NCBI GenBank assembly: GCA_910584155.1
Contig: CAJTYG010000001.1
Span: 144,023-208,022, forward strand
Direction of reading: 5' to 3'
Length of the DNA: 64,000 bases
DNA from: an uncultured Christensenella sp.
GTDB taxonomy: Bacteria; Bacillota; Clostridia; Christensenellales; CAG-917
The position numbers and the translations under genes were made by a program. Of this stretch, positions 23,376 to 31,885 are shown in pieces (the first letter of the stretch is position 1; the number at the start of each line of letters is the position of its first letter). Below the pieces are notes generated by a model. That model did no database searches. It had not been told where the DNA came from and saw only the letters and a program-made list of their open reading frames with translations.

Positions 23376-24791
23376 ATGAGTAAGAATAATCAAAACGTAA
23401 TGACCAACGACAACGGTCAGGAAAGAAAAAACAAAAAAAGCCGCAATCCAAAGGTCATCAAAACCGCTGTGCTTGGCACTGCGTTCGGGCTTTGCGCAAG
23501 TGCGATAGTAGGGCTGTCGGTGGCGCTGTACTTTGCCGACAAGACGGTTGCAACGCACGAGTCCTATCAGAGGCAGATGGACGCTGTGTATTCACGTGCA
23601 TACTATGACTTGCTTGACGGCGCAAGCGATATGGGCATAAATCTGCGCAAGATAGGCGTATCAAATTCGCCGCATATGCAGCAGTCGCTGCTGTACGAGG
23701 TGTGGGGCTCGGCAAATCTTGCCGAAAACTCGCTCGCTATGTTTGAGAGCAACGACGAAGGACTTTTGCAGGCGCAGAAGTTTGTAAATCAGCTCGGCGA
23801 CTATTCGCACACGCTTGCAAAGCGTGTCGCAAACGGCGAAAGACTTACTGCCGAGGAGCGTGAAAAGCTTATAAAGATGGGCGATATGGCGGACGTATAT
23901 ATGAAAGCTTTGCGCAACGTGCAGTCTGACCTTGACGAGGGCAGAATGTTTGTGGGCGAGGGCGGTGCTCTCGAGGGCTTTGCGGACGCATTCAAGCAGT
24001 TTGCCGAGCCGAGCTTCGAGTATCCCGAAATGATATACGACGGTCCGTTTTCGGACGCTTTGGAAAACAGACAGGCGGCTATAGTCGGCGAGGAAATAAA
24101 TGCGCAGACGGGGCTTAAGCTCGTCGCAGACTATCTCGGAGGCATAGGCGTAAAAAACATCGAGTTTCTGGGCGAGGGCTATGGGGATATCCCCACTTTC
24201 AACTACTCGCTCACCGTGGACGGAATGGACGGCTTTGCGCAGATAAGCAAGCAGGGCGGAGCGCTTGTGCTGTTTAACCTCGCAACGGCGGAGGATAACG
24301 TGCAGCCTACCGTAAGACAGGACGCAGGACCCACCTGCCAACAGAACGCTCTTGCGTTTGCAAGCAAAATAGGCTTTGAAAATATGCAGGTGGTGTGGTC
24401 CTCATCTATGGACGGCGAGTGCTATATCAACCTTGCGCCAGTCGAAAACGGCGTGATACTTTATCCCGACCTTGTTAAAGTGAAGGTGAGAGAGCGTGAC
24501 AGCCACGTCATAGGGCTTGACGCTACGCACTATGCTTTCAATCACCGCTCGAGAAAGATCCCTGCGCCCATCGTAGACGTTGAGGCGGCGGCAAAGAGTC
24601 TGTCGATCCCCGCAATATCGCAGGGCAGACTTGCGCTCATCCCTATGGGCGGAATGAGAGAGGTGCTCACCTATGAGTTTGAGTGCGAGCAGAACGGCAC
24701 GTATTTTGTATACATCGACGCATTGAGCGGCGACGAGGCAAATATACTCTACGTCATCGACGACGATTCTATGGGAATGAAAACTATATAA
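23376..24791 (+). CDS. ypeB: Germination protein YpeB
   Basis: 471 residues. YpeB is needed for SleB to be stable and held inactive in the dormant spore. A basic N-terminus leads into one membrane span (VIKTAVLGTAFGLCASAIVG, residues 28-50), then a long helical N-domain (to about 220) and C-terminal PepSY-like repeats (INAQTGLKLVADYLGGIGV; ALAFASKIGFENMQVVWSSS; LAKSL-type third repeat near 400). SD AGAGGT before ATG. Operon with sleB; a terminator follows at 24829. Confidence 0.92.
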   Translation: MSKNNQNVMTNDNGQERKNKKSRNPKVIKTAVLGTAFGLCASAIVGLSVALYFADKTVATHESYQRQMDAVYSRAYYDLLDGASDMGINLRKIGVSNSPHMQQSLLYEVWGSANLAENSLAMFESNDEGLLQAQKFVNQLGDYSHTLAKRVANGERLTAEEREKLIKMGDMADVYMKALRNVQSDLDEGRMFVGEGGALEGFADAFKQFAEPSFEYPEMIYDGPFSDALENRQAAIVGEEINAQTGLKLVADYLGGIGVKNIEFLGEGYGDIPTFNYSLTVDGMDGFAQISKQGGALVLFNLATAEDNVQPTVRQDAGPTCQQNALAFASKIGFENMQVVWSSSMDGECYINLAPVENGVILYPDLVKVKVRERDSHVIGLDATHYAFNHRSRKIPAPIVDVEAAAKSLSIPAISQGRLALIPMGGMREVLTYEFECEQNGTYFVYIDALSGDEANILYVIDDDSMGMKTI

Positions 24792-24826
24792 TATATTTAT
24801 GATAATATATTAGAAATACAAAGTAA

Positions 24827-24850
24827 AACCGCCCTTTGCAGGGCGGCTTT
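24827..24850. terminator. Terminator between ypeB and the converging 24866 gene
   Basis: AAAA-CCGCCCT-TTGC-AGGGCGG-CTTT, 7-bp GC-rich stem (24829-24835 and 24840-24846). Confidence 0.7.
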
Positions 24851-24865
24851 GTAATAGTTTTGATG

Positions 24866-25741
24866 TTATCTATTATTTTTCTTAGGTTTCCTTTTAAGGC
24901 TTTTGAGGAAGAATATTGAGAACAGGAATTGCAACACGCCCCAAGCTGCGCCTGCGAATATGAGATAATATTGTGCGCCTACAATGTTTACAAGATAGCC
25001 GATTACATTTGTATCCGTATTTAAATCTAAAAGTAAAGCGTAAACAGGACACAAATATGCAGAGAATAATGTAGTTGCTGCTGCTGCCCCTATGAGTAGG
25101 CTGAAGATGAAATTGAAAGCTCTGCCGTACTTTTTGCCGCAAGCCGAGATAAACGCAACGATAAAGTTTATGCCCGAAAGCGTAAACAAAATCATCGGAG
25201 CCAAAAAGCCTACTATGTAAGCAATACTGTTAGAGAATATCAGCTTGAATTCGGCGAAATCTTTGATGAGAAGCTCCCAACCTATTATTCCGTCAAAAAG
25301 TCGGGAAGCAGACACCCAAGCAAAGGCTTCGGGCAGGTCTTTAATAACGCCTTTATTGATAAGATAGCCTACGACAGAAAGCGCAACAAAGATAAGCGAG
25401 AAAATCATCATCATGACGTTTCTGCCTACGCCGCTCTTTTTTGCGGCACGCTTTGCCGCCTTTTTATCCTTTGCGGTTTGAACTTGCGCCATTGGCGGAT
25501 GATAGACGTTTGTGATTTGTGTAGGAGCCTGTTGCTTTTGCGGGACGGGCTGAGCGACAGGAGTATTTGCCGCAGCAGACGTCGATGGCATGGTCACAGG
25601 CTTTTGATTTATTTTTACGCCGATAGTAGCGCCGCAGGCAGGACATTTGATGCGGTGTTTGTAGTCCGCACCAAGCGCTTCCTTATTTGCAGGCGGCTCA
25701 AAGCTTATTTCTGCATGACAACCCGGACATCTCGTATACAT
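24866..25741 (-). CDS. Zinc-ribbon, multi-span membrane protein of unknown function
   Basis: 291 residues. An N-terminal MJ0042-type zinc ribbon (MYTRCPGCHAEISFEP and IKCPACGATIGVKI), a Pro/Gln/Ala-rich linker (45-85), a basic stretch KDKKAAKRAAKK, then about five membrane spans (MMMIFSLIFVALSVVGYLIN first, the last near FAGAAWGVLQFLFSIFF) and a Lys-rich end. The architecture echoes the zinc-ribbon proteins at 5332 and 5707 but is larger and not clearly homologous. No operon partner; converges on ypeB. Function unknown. Confidence 0.7.
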   Translation of the reverse strand: MYTRCPGCHAEISFEPPANKEALGADYKHRIKCPACGATIGVKINQKPVTMPSTSAAANTPVAQPVPQKQQAPTQITNVYHPPMAQVQTAKDKKAAKRAAKKSGVGRNVMMMIFSLIFVALSVVGYLINKGVIKDLPEAFAWVSASRLFDGIIGWELLIKDFAEFKLIFSNSIAYIVGFLAPMILFTLSGINFIVAFISACGKKYGRAFNFIFSLLIGAAAATTLFSAYLCPVYALLLDLNTDTNVIGYLVNIVGAQYYLIFAGAAWGVLQFLFSIFFLKSLKRKPKKNNR

Positions 25742-25907
25742 TGAGGTCTACTCCTTAAATAAATGTAATCAAACATTATTATATTATTAAAGCGCAATAA
25801 AGTCAATGCAACGGCGACAAAAAAATAATTGTAAATTAAAGGCAAATTTTTATGATATTTTGCGGTTTTATAGACGTTAAATTGCGTTAAATTTGCCGCT
25901 ATTTCGC

Positions 25908-25936
25908 TTGAAATGGCATCATTTTTAGGCTATAAT
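25908..25936 (+). promoter_or_regulatory. Promoter of the cobalamin-riboswitch transcript
   Basis: TTGAAA (25908-25913), 17 bp, TATAAT (25931-25936); the start would be near 25943, leaving a leader of about 240 nt. Confidence 0.75.
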
Positions 25937-25989
25937 ACGCTTGAGCGCAGTTTGCCGTCAGATTGCGCAAAATCCTTTAATTTAATAGC

Positions 25990-26094
25990 GACAGGTTGCA
26001 CGGCGTATATCGTATGTGCATCAAATGGGGAATACGGTGAAAATCCGTAACTGTACCGCAACGGTGATAAAAAAGTCCGAATGCCATGCCTGTC
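25990..26094 (+). ncRNA. Cobalamin riboswitch
   Basis: Has the B12-element core: gggaatacggtgaaaatcc (26027-26045, with conserved GGTG and the A-rich loop), then ctgtaccgcaacggtga, agtccgaatgccatgcctgtc. P1 pairs gacagg (25990-25995) with cctgtc (26089-26094). It senses adenosylcobalamin or a related corrinoid; here it stands before an intrinsic terminator, so ligand binding should stop transcription of the two downstream genes. Confidence 0.9.
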
Positions 26095-26133
26095 AGATTG
26101 AGGTCGTTTAGTTCGAGTTAAGCTAAGCGTGTG

Positions 26134-26167
26134 CGGACACGTATGCTATTTTCGTGTCCGATTTTTT
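26134..26167 (+). terminator. Riboswitch-controlled attenuator terminator
   Basis: CGGACACG (26134-26141) pairs with CGTGTCCG (26153-26160), followed by ATTTTTT. Lies between the B12 aptamer and the SD of the next gene. Confidence 0.85.
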
Positions 26168-26184
26168 AAATTAAGGAGTGGCAA

Positions 26185-26733
26185 ATGAAAAAGAGAATTG
26201 TTTTGATCGCTTTGATTGCGATACTTGTGCTGTCCATAGGCGTTGCGCTTGTGGCGTGCGATCCGCTTGAAAGCCAAATCAGAGACCTGCAAAACAAGGT
26301 CAACGGCTATGAGGCGGATTTCACGGAAAAGACCGTCACAGTGTATATCGGCGAAGAAAATTTTGAGGTGACGACACGCAAGGCGTTTTTCCACGATATA
26401 CTCAAGGATATGAAAAAACAGGGGCTGATAAGCGCATACGATTTCAGCGGCGGAGACCTCAGCCCTATGATTACACAGATAGACGACCTTATGCAAAATG
26501 CAGCCGAATACAAATATTATTCTGTCTGGCACAGTATCGACGAGTTTTCGCTTAAGGCAGTCTATTCGGGATATATGCCCGGACGTGGCACGACAAAGGT
26601 GGAGGGCACTGAGCCCTATCAGACCACGTTTGTCGTGACCGAGTATGAGGGCAATACGCTTTATTACTCAAACGTCGGCGTGGGGCTTTTGCCTGTCGTG
26701 GACGGCGCAGTTTACGCCGTGCTTGTAGATTGA
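26185..26733 (+). CDS. Lipoprotein with DUF4430-like domain, probable corrinoid capture
   Basis: 182 residues. Signal peptide MKKRIVLIALIAILVLSIGV with lipobox VALVAC (Cys about residue 24) puts it on the outer face of the membrane. The mature part resembles DUF4430 (transcobalamin-like) domains: VTVYIGEENFEVTTRKAFFH opening, a GYMPG turn and the ending VGLLPVVDGAVYAVLV; it is short. SD AAGGAG, 6 nt before ATG. First gene under the B12 riboswitch and 44 nt before an ECF S component, so binding of vitamin B12 or a precursor for hand-over to the transporter is the natural reading. Function is inferred from context; domain match is moderate. Confidence 0.65.
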   Translation: MKKRIVLIALIAILVLSIGVALVACDPLESQIRDLQNKVNGYEADFTEKTVTVYIGEENFEVTTRKAFFHDILKDMKKQGLISAYDFSGGDLSPMITQIDDLMQNAAEYKYYSVWHSIDEFSLKAVYSGYMPGRGTTKVEGTEPYQTTFVVTEYEGNTLYYSNVGVGLLPVVDGAVYAVLVD

Positions 26734-26777
26734 TTGCGATAAAATGCACTTTATATATCAAATTTGATGTTTAAACT

Positions 26778-27476
26778 ATGAGTTTTGCGGTAAAAAGCAA
26801 AAAAAGCGGCAGTGCGCATAAGGCTACTGTCTATATAGTGCGGTTGGCGTTTCTGGCGGCTATGCTGACCGCATTTAAGCTTGCGCTTTCGTTTGTGCCA
26901 AACGTGGAAGTGGTGACGCTGTTGATAACGGTGTACGCCTCGGCGCTCGGCATTGCATACGCCTTGCCTGCGGTGCTCGTGTTTTGCACGGTGGAAATTG
27001 CGCTGTACGGCGTCGGCAGTTGGGTGCTGCTTTACTATGTGTATTGGACGTTGCTTGCGGTTGTTTCAAGCGCCTTGCTAAAGGGCAAACGAACATGGCT
27101 TGCAATACTCATCGGCATAATGGGCAGTATACTGTTCGGCGTTCTGTCGGCGTGCTGCGACACTCTGTTTTGCGTGGTCAGCCTTGCGCCCTCGAGGCTC
27201 GGCGACTATTTTGCGGCATATTATATCAGAGGGCTTTATTTTGACGTAGTGCATACGCTGTCAAATGCGATAATTCTTGCTCTGCTGTATGCGCCGCTCA
27301 CGGCGGTGCTCAAAAGAGTTGCGCCCGTGGCGTCTTCGAGTGCACGTGCGCCGAGAAAGCTGCGTCCGTTTATGCTTGATTTCTATTTCAGGGAAGAAAA
27401 CAAAATGCCGTCCGAGGACGGCGAGGGTTTTTACGATACGACGGTTGCGTCGAGGGCGGAGCGCATAGACACATAG
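26778..27476 (+). CDS. ECF transporter substrate-binding (S) component, probably for cobalamin
   Basis: 232 residues, about six membrane spans: FLAAMLTAFKLALSFVPNVE, then VVTLLITVYASALGIAYALP and further hydrophobic blocks to LSNAIILALLYAPLTAVL. PNVEVVTLL followed by a Gly/Ala-rich span is typical of S components of the CbrT/QueT kind. S components capture the vitamin and use a shared EcfA-EcfA'-EcfT module (elsewhere in the genome) for transport. Being second under a B12 riboswitch makes a corrinoid the likely substrate. No clear SD upstream. Its last 46 nt overlap the converging gene at 27431. Confidence 0.8.
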   Translation: MSFAVKSKKSGSAHKATVYIVRLAFLAAMLTAFKLALSFVPNVEVVTLLITVYASALGIAYALPAVLVFCTVEIALYGVGSWVLLYYVYWTLLAVVSSALLKGKRTWLAILIGIMGSILFGVLSACCDTLFCVVSLAPSRLGDYFAAYYIRGLYFDVVHTLSNAIILALLYAPLTAVLKRVAPVASSSARAPRKLRPFMLDFYFREENKMPSEDGEGFYDTTVASRAERIDT

Positions 27477-27748
27477 TCCGAGCAAAGCTGCATTATGTAG
27501 CGTTGTCTTTCGTCGTGGGACAGAGTTTGCAGCTTTTTCTTGTCCGCAAACGCCTCTATGGGGTTGTCCACGTTGGCACTTTCGCCGCTTATGCGCTTTT
27601 CGTAAAGCTTCACGTATATTTCTCTCTGTTGCGGCGTGGCGTTTTTGGGAACGGGAGGCTCATCCTTATATGAGTTTAACATAAGCCTTGCCTTTGCCGC
27701 CTGCGCCATATCCCGCATGGTGCATTTTTTGTGTTTTACGTTGCTCAT
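27431..27748 (-). CDS. Small hypothetical cytoplasmic protein
   Basis: 105 residues from ATG 27748, which has SD AAGGAGG with 7-nt spacing. Charged and probably helical (KKCTMRDMAQAAKARLMLNS; LQTLSHDERQRYIMQLC), no signal peptide or known motif. It is on the yabP-yabQ strand, 131 nt after yabQ, with an 8-bp inverted repeat (attgtatt/aataca at 27776-27798) in between. Its 3' end overlaps the ECF gene tail to tail by 46 nt. Function unknown; a sporulation link is only suggested by position. Confidence 0.65.
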   Translation of the reverse strand: MSNVKHKKCTMRDMAQAAKARLMLNSYKDEPPVPKNATPQQREIYVKLYEKRISGESANVDNPIEAFADKKKLQTLSHDERQRYIMQLCSDYVSMRSALDATVVS

Positions 27749-27879
27749 TTTCGCCTCCTTGCCTATAGTAACATAATTGTATTGCGAAAGAATACAATTC
27801 GCAAAAAAAGACAAAAACAGACAAATTTGTATATTCAGATAATTCCGTTCTTGGCTGATAGCGTGATTTTACGCCGCAG

Positions 27880-28212
27880 CTATTTTTGTTTTTTGTTCTT
27901 TGACCTGCGTTTTTTGAGGGATATCAGCTTTCTTGCGCAAAACGGCACCGACAGCGTGCTTATCGCATAGGCGCATATCCCGTAAAGCTCCGGCTTTCCG
28001 TCAAGGAAAAATTCAAGACATACGACAAAGAGTGCGCCTATGCAGACGGTGGCGAAAAAATCGGTCATGGCACGCTCGAACGGCCGTGCCTTGCGCAGAT
28101 ATAAAAGTGCGATTATACCTGCGGCAAGTCCCACCGCAAGACAGAGCGCAAAGCGCACCGCCTGTTCCTTGGCGTTTGCGCCGAGATAGAGAGTGAGCGC
28201 AGCGAGCGTCAT
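27880..28212 (-). CDS. yabQ: Sporulation membrane protein YabQ
   Basis: 110 residues, with three or four membrane spans (FALCLAVGLAAGIIALLYL; MTDFFATVCIGALFVVCLEF; ELYGICAYAISTLSVPF) and a very basic tail KKRRSKNKKQK. The D-F-F...ELYG spacing and size fit YabQ, a mother-cell membrane protein needed for cortex synthesis. The start overlaps the yabP stop as ATGA (28209-28212), the usual yabP-yabQ coupling. Sequence similarity alone is modest; the neighbour makes it firm. Confidence 0.8.
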   Translation of the reverse strand: MTLAALTLYLGANAKEQAVRFALCLAVGLAAGIIALLYLRKARPFERAMTDFFATVCIGALFVVCLEFFLDGKPELYGICAYAISTLSVPFCARKLISLKKRRSKNKKQK

Positions 28213-28568
28213 TTGAATATGCGTTTTATAAAGGACGTCGGGGTTGACTGAGCGGTGTATTTAAGCGAAAATACACGTCCTGTCACCTGCAGCTTTCCGT
28301 TTTCGATATCAAGCGTCTTTACCGCAAGATTTTGTCCTGTCACGAGCAGCGTTTCGCCCTCGAGGCGCACGGTGATGTTCTTGTCCGTGAATACGGGCAC
28401 GTCTTTTACGCCCGTCATGCTCATCGCACGCTCGTGGTCAAGCTCAAGCTTGTGTCCCTTTTGCGGTGCGGGGGCTGTAGCCGACGGCTGCTTCTCGGAT
28501 AAGTTTTGCGTTTTGGTCGAATTTGAGCCGTTTTTGTTTATCGGTTGCTTGGAAGTGGAAAAATCCAT
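28209..28568 (-). CDS. yabP: Sporulation protein YabP
   Basis: 119 residues from ATG 28568 (SD AAGGAG, 9 nt). Residues 1-40 are a Ser/Gln/Pro-rich extension that YabP proteins usually lack; the conserved YabP domain follows: HKLELDHERAMSMTGVKDVP, then VFTDKNITVRLEGETLLVTG and LDIENGKLQVTGRVFSLKYT. YabP is a SigE-dependent mother-cell protein for cortex and coat assembly (the same fold occurs in YqfC). Divergent from the 28684 gene, with a 115-nt gap. Confidence 0.88.
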   Translation of the reverse strand: MDFSTSKQPINKNGSNSTKTQNLSEKQPSATAPAPQKGHKLELDHERAMSMTGVKDVPVFTDKNITVRLEGETLLVTGQNLAVKTLDIENGKLQVTGRVFSLKYTAQSTPTSFIKRIFK

Positions 28569-28600
28569 TGCTATTACTCCTTTGCGACGGGCGCATTTCA

Positions 28601-28629
28601 TTGACAATAATATTAAAAGATAATAAAAT
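28601..28629 (+). promoter_or_regulatory. Promoter of the 28684 gene
   Basis: TTGACA (28601-28606), 17 bp, TAAAAT (28624-28629). Confidence 0.65.
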
Positions 28630-28683
28630 ATATGAATGTAAAAACAAAATCAGTATAAGGACTTGGGTTTATCCCGTAAAAAT

Positions 28684-29958
28684 ATGGCAGATAACAAAAA
28701 TAAAACTTTGCGCAAATATGCGCTTGACAGCTCGGCGGTGTTCTATCCTTATTTCACTACCAAAAAGACGCAGAGCATGTACTGCGTGGGCGCAATACTC
28801 AAGGACGCCGTTGACGGGGATATCCTAAAGTCCGCTTTAAACGACGCACTGCTCAGATTTCCGCTTTATAAGACACGAGTCAAAAGAGGCTACGGCGCCT
28901 ATCTTTTGCAGGAAAACAGGGCGGAGGCTAAGGTTTTTAAAATCGACGGCAAGGTGCTTAGACCTATCGACGTGAAAGAGACGAACGGTTATCAGTTTCG
29001 TCTTGCATACGAGGGCTGCCGCATCACGCTCGAGGTGTTTCACGCACTGACGGACGCAAACGGGGCGATAAAGCTTTTGAGCGCAGTCATAAGAAGATAC
29101 CGTGAGCTTACCGGCGTCAAATTTACAGACGACTGCGGCGTGTTTGCATACGACTCTCCCCATCCCGAGCACGAGCTCGAGGACGGCTTCAAAAAATACT
29201 ACAAGCGCATAGGGCTCAATCAGCTCAACCTCAAGGGAATGACGGGCGAGCACCCGCACAGGATAAGCGGAACGCTTCTCAAGGACGGCTACAAGCTGGA
29301 GTACGGCACTGCGGACACCGCCGAGCTTATGGCTCAGGCAAAGAGCAGAGGCGTGTCGCTCACTGCGCTTATTGCAGGAGCGGTGGCGTACGGGATACTT
29401 AAAAGCGGCGACGTCAAAAGACCTATCGTGATAATGGTGCCCGTCAATCTGCGTAAGCTTTTCCCGACAGAGACATTGAGCAACTTTGTGACGTTTGTAA
29501 GGCTCATCGTTAAACGCAGCGAGGTCAAAACCTTTGACGATTGCGTGCGCCTGTGCGCTGCGCAGCTCACCGAAAAGGCGAGCAAGGACAAGATGCAGGC
29601 GTTTATTTCCACCACCGTGCGTGCGCAGAAAAACATAATTTTCAGAATGATACCTCTCGGCTTAAAGTGGATATTCATAAGGCTTGGCAGGCTGTTTTTG
29701 AAATCACGTCAGACGATAATCATAAGCAACCTCGGCAACGTAGAGCTGCCTGACGAGATGGGCGTAGAGCAAATCACAATGAACCTTAACGTATCAAAAA
29801 ACAACGTGCAGAATTTGGGCATAGTGTCTTATGAGGGAATCTGTCGGCTGACCTTTACAAGCGCAATAGAGCAGCTCGATATGCCGTCCGCCGTGTTCGA
29901 TACGCTTGAAGAGAATAATGTTAAAATAACCAAAAACGCAGTTTATCGTGTAAAATAG
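28684..29958 (+). CDS. Condensation/acyltransferase-superfamily protein (alcohol acetyltransferase-like)
   Basis: 424 residues. The motif VFHALTDANGAIKLL (about residues 113-127) is a variant of HxxxDG, with His and Asp kept and Gly moved; this is the catalytic block of CoA-dependent acyltransferases (BAHD, NRPS condensation, WS/DGAT). A later DNLGNV-like block (IIISNLGNVELPDEMGVEQI, about 347-366) matches the conserved end of the alcohol acetyltransferase/condensation fold. No carrier-protein or other NRPS gene nearby. Substrates unknown. No SD precedes ATG 28684; TTG 28663 after AAGGA is the alternative start. Ends 42 nt before alaS. Confidence 0.7.
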   Translation: MADNKNKTLRKYALDSSAVFYPYFTTKKTQSMYCVGAILKDAVDGDILKSALNDALLRFPLYKTRVKRGYGAYLLQENRAEAKVFKIDGKVLRPIDVKETNGYQFRLAYEGCRITLEVFHALTDANGAIKLLSAVIRRYRELTGVKFTDDCGVFAYDSPHPEHELEDGFKKYYKRIGLNQLNLKGMTGEHPHRISGTLLKDGYKLEYGTADTAELMAQAKSRGVSLTALIAGAVAYGILKSGDVKRPIVIMVPVNLRKLFPTETLSNFVTFVRLIVKRSEVKTFDDCVRLCAAQLTEKASKDKMQAFISTTVRAQKNIIFRMIPLGLKWIFIRLGRLFLKSRQTIIISNLGNVELPDEMGVEQITMNLNVSKNNVQNLGIVSYEGICRLTFTSAIEQLDMPSAVFDTLEENNVKITKNAVYRVK

Positions 29959-30000
29959 CAGGATAAACCGCATAAAAGCATATACAAGAGGAAAAATATT

Positions 30001-31788
30001 ATGAAAAAACTCAACTCCGAGCAACTGAGAAAACTGTATCTCGACTTTTACAACTCCAAAAACCACGCCGTTATAGAATCGGCGTCGCTCATCCCCGAAA
30101 ACGATCCGACCGTGCTGTTTACCACTGCAGGTATGCACCCGCTCGTGCCTTATCTTCTGGGCGAAAAGCACCCCGCAGGCAAGAGGCTTACGGACGTGCA
30201 GGTGTGCGTGAGGACGGGCGATATAGAGTCCGTCGGCGACGCAAGCCACTGCACATTCTTTGAAATGCTGGGAAGCTGGTCGCTCGGCGACTATTTCAAG
30301 CACGACGCAATCGCTTGGTCATACGAGCTGCTTTTGGAAAAGCTGGAGTTTGACAAGGATAAATTTGCCGTCACCGTTTTCGCAGGCGACGAAAACTGCC
30401 CGAGAGACGAGGAAAGCGCAAAACGTTGGGAAGAGTTTGGTATATCCAAGGACAAAATCTTTTACTGCGATAAAAAGCATAACTGGTGGGGCCCTGCGGG
30501 TATGACAGGTCCCTGCGGACCGGATACCGAAATGTTTATAGACACGGGCAAGCCAAAGTGCTGCGACGAGTGCTCGCCTTCGTGCGACTGCGGCAAGTAT
30601 ATGGAAATAGGCAACGACGTGTTTATGCAATATTTCAAAAATGCGGACGGCACGTTTGAGCCCCTCAAAAATAAAAACGTCGATCAGGGCATGGGACTTG
30701 AAAGAATGTTGTGCATTTTAAACGGCTATAAGTCCGTTTTCGAAACAGACCTTTTCAGCTTTGCTATAGCTAAGCTCGAGGAGCTCAGCGGCAAAAAATA
30801 CGGCGAGGACGAGGCAAATACAAAAGCAATGCGCATAATCGCCGACCATACACGCACTGCAACCTTCCTGCTCGGCGACAGAAACGGCGTGACGCCCTCC
30901 AACGTGGATCAGGGCTACGTGCTGCGCAGGCTCATCCGTAGGGCAATGAGATACTGCCGCACGCTCGGCGTGGACGACGGCGCACTTGCTCAGCTCGCAA
31001 GACTGTATGTCGAAAAATACAAAAACGCATATCCCTACGTCAAAGAAAACGAAGAAAAGATAGTCAGCGAGCTCAATGCCGAAAAGGATAAGTTTGCAAA
31101 GACTATCGAGCAGGGCTTGAAGGAATTTGATAAGGTGCTTGCGCACCTGCCCGAGGGAATGACCGTTTTCCCCGGCAAAACGGCTTTCAGACTTTACGAT
31201 ACGTTTGGCTTCCCCATTGAGATGACGGAAGAGCTTGCAAACGAAAAAGGCTTTCAAATGGATATGGACGGCTACAAAAAGGCGTTTGCAAACCATCAGG
31301 CGCTCAGCAAAGCGGGTGCGGAGCAAAAGTTTAAGGGCGGTCTTGCGGACAACGGCGTGCAGACGGCAAGATTGCACAGCGCAACGCATTTGCTAAACGC
31401 CGCACTCAAGATAGTGCTTAACGACAACGGAATACAGCAAAAGGGCAGCAATATCACTGCCGAAAGACTGCGCTTTGACTTTAACTTCCCACGTCCGCTC
31501 ACGCAGGAGGAAATCGCAAAGGTAGAGGAACTCGTAAACGGGCAGATAGCAAAGGACGAGCCTGTCATTCTCGAGGAAATGACTGTGGAACAGGCTAAGG
31601 CGGCGGGCGCAATAGGTGTGTTTTCAAGCAAATACGGCGAGGTCGTCAAGGTCTATACGATAGGCTTCTCAAAGGAAATCTGCGGCGGACCGCACGCTCA
31701 GCGCACGGGCGAGCTCGGCAAGTTTAAGATTGTAAAGGAACAAAGCTCGTCGGCAGGCGTAAGGCGCATAAAGGCGATTTTGGAATAA
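30001..31788 (+). CDS. alaS: Alanine--tRNA ligase, short form lacking the C-Ala domain
   Basis: 595 residues; standard bacterial AlaRS is about 870. The aminoacylation and tRNA-recognition domains are complete (YNSKNHAVIESASLIPENDP; GAGMERML-type loop as VDQGMGLERMLCIL; DQGYVLRRLIRRAMRY). The editing domain is present with both metal-binding motifs, HSATH (about residue 459) and CGGPH (about 561; Thr is more usual than Pro). The protein then stops at VRRIKAILE, so the oligomerisation/tRNA-elbow (C-Ala) domain is missing. An insert CCDECSPSCDCGKY (Cys-rich) lies in the catalytic domain. SD AGAGGAA before ATG. Short AlaRS forms are known in some lineages; activity is likely. Confidence 0.93.
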   Translation: MKKLNSEQLRKLYLDFYNSKNHAVIESASLIPENDPTVLFTTAGMHPLVPYLLGEKHPAGKRLTDVQVCVRTGDIESVGDASHCTFFEMLGSWSLGDYFKHDAIAWSYELLLEKLEFDKDKFAVTVFAGDENCPRDEESAKRWEEFGISKDKIFYCDKKHNWWGPAGMTGPCGPDTEMFIDTGKPKCCDECSPSCDCGKYMEIGNDVFMQYFKNADGTFEPLKNKNVDQGMGLERMLCILNGYKSVFETDLFSFAIAKLEELSGKKYGEDEANTKAMRIIADHTRTATFLLGDRNGVTPSNVDQGYVLRRLIRRAMRYCRTLGVDDGALAQLARLYVEKYKNAYPYVKENEEKIVSELNAEKDKFAKTIEQGLKEFDKVLAHLPEGMTVFPGKTAFRLYDTFGFPIEMTEELANEKGFQMDMDGYKKAFANHQALSKAGAEQKFKGGLADNGVQTARLHSATHLLNAALKIVLNDNGIQQKGSNITAERLRFDFNFPRPLTQEEIAKVEELVNGQIAKDEPVILEEMTVEQAKAAGAIGVFSSKYGEVVKVYTIGFSKEICGGPHAQRTGELGKFKIVKEQSSSAGVRRIKAILE

Positions 31789-31814
31789 ACGGCAAGCCGA
31801 AATCGTCTTACGGG

Positions 31815-31843
31815 TTGACTAATTTAGTTAATTAGTATATATT
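31815..31843 (+). promoter_or_regulatory. Promoter of the amaP-like gene
   Basis: TTGACT (31815-31820), 17 bp, TATATT (31838-31843). A TATAAT also lies at 31845-31850. Confidence 0.6.
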
Positions 31844-31885
31844 ATATAATCAATAAAACACCGCACGTCGGTGAGAGAGGTTAAT

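Noticed and set aside
30718..31389. 223-codon minus-strand frame opposite alaS
   Set aside because: Shadow frame; the plus strand carries all AlaRS motifs.
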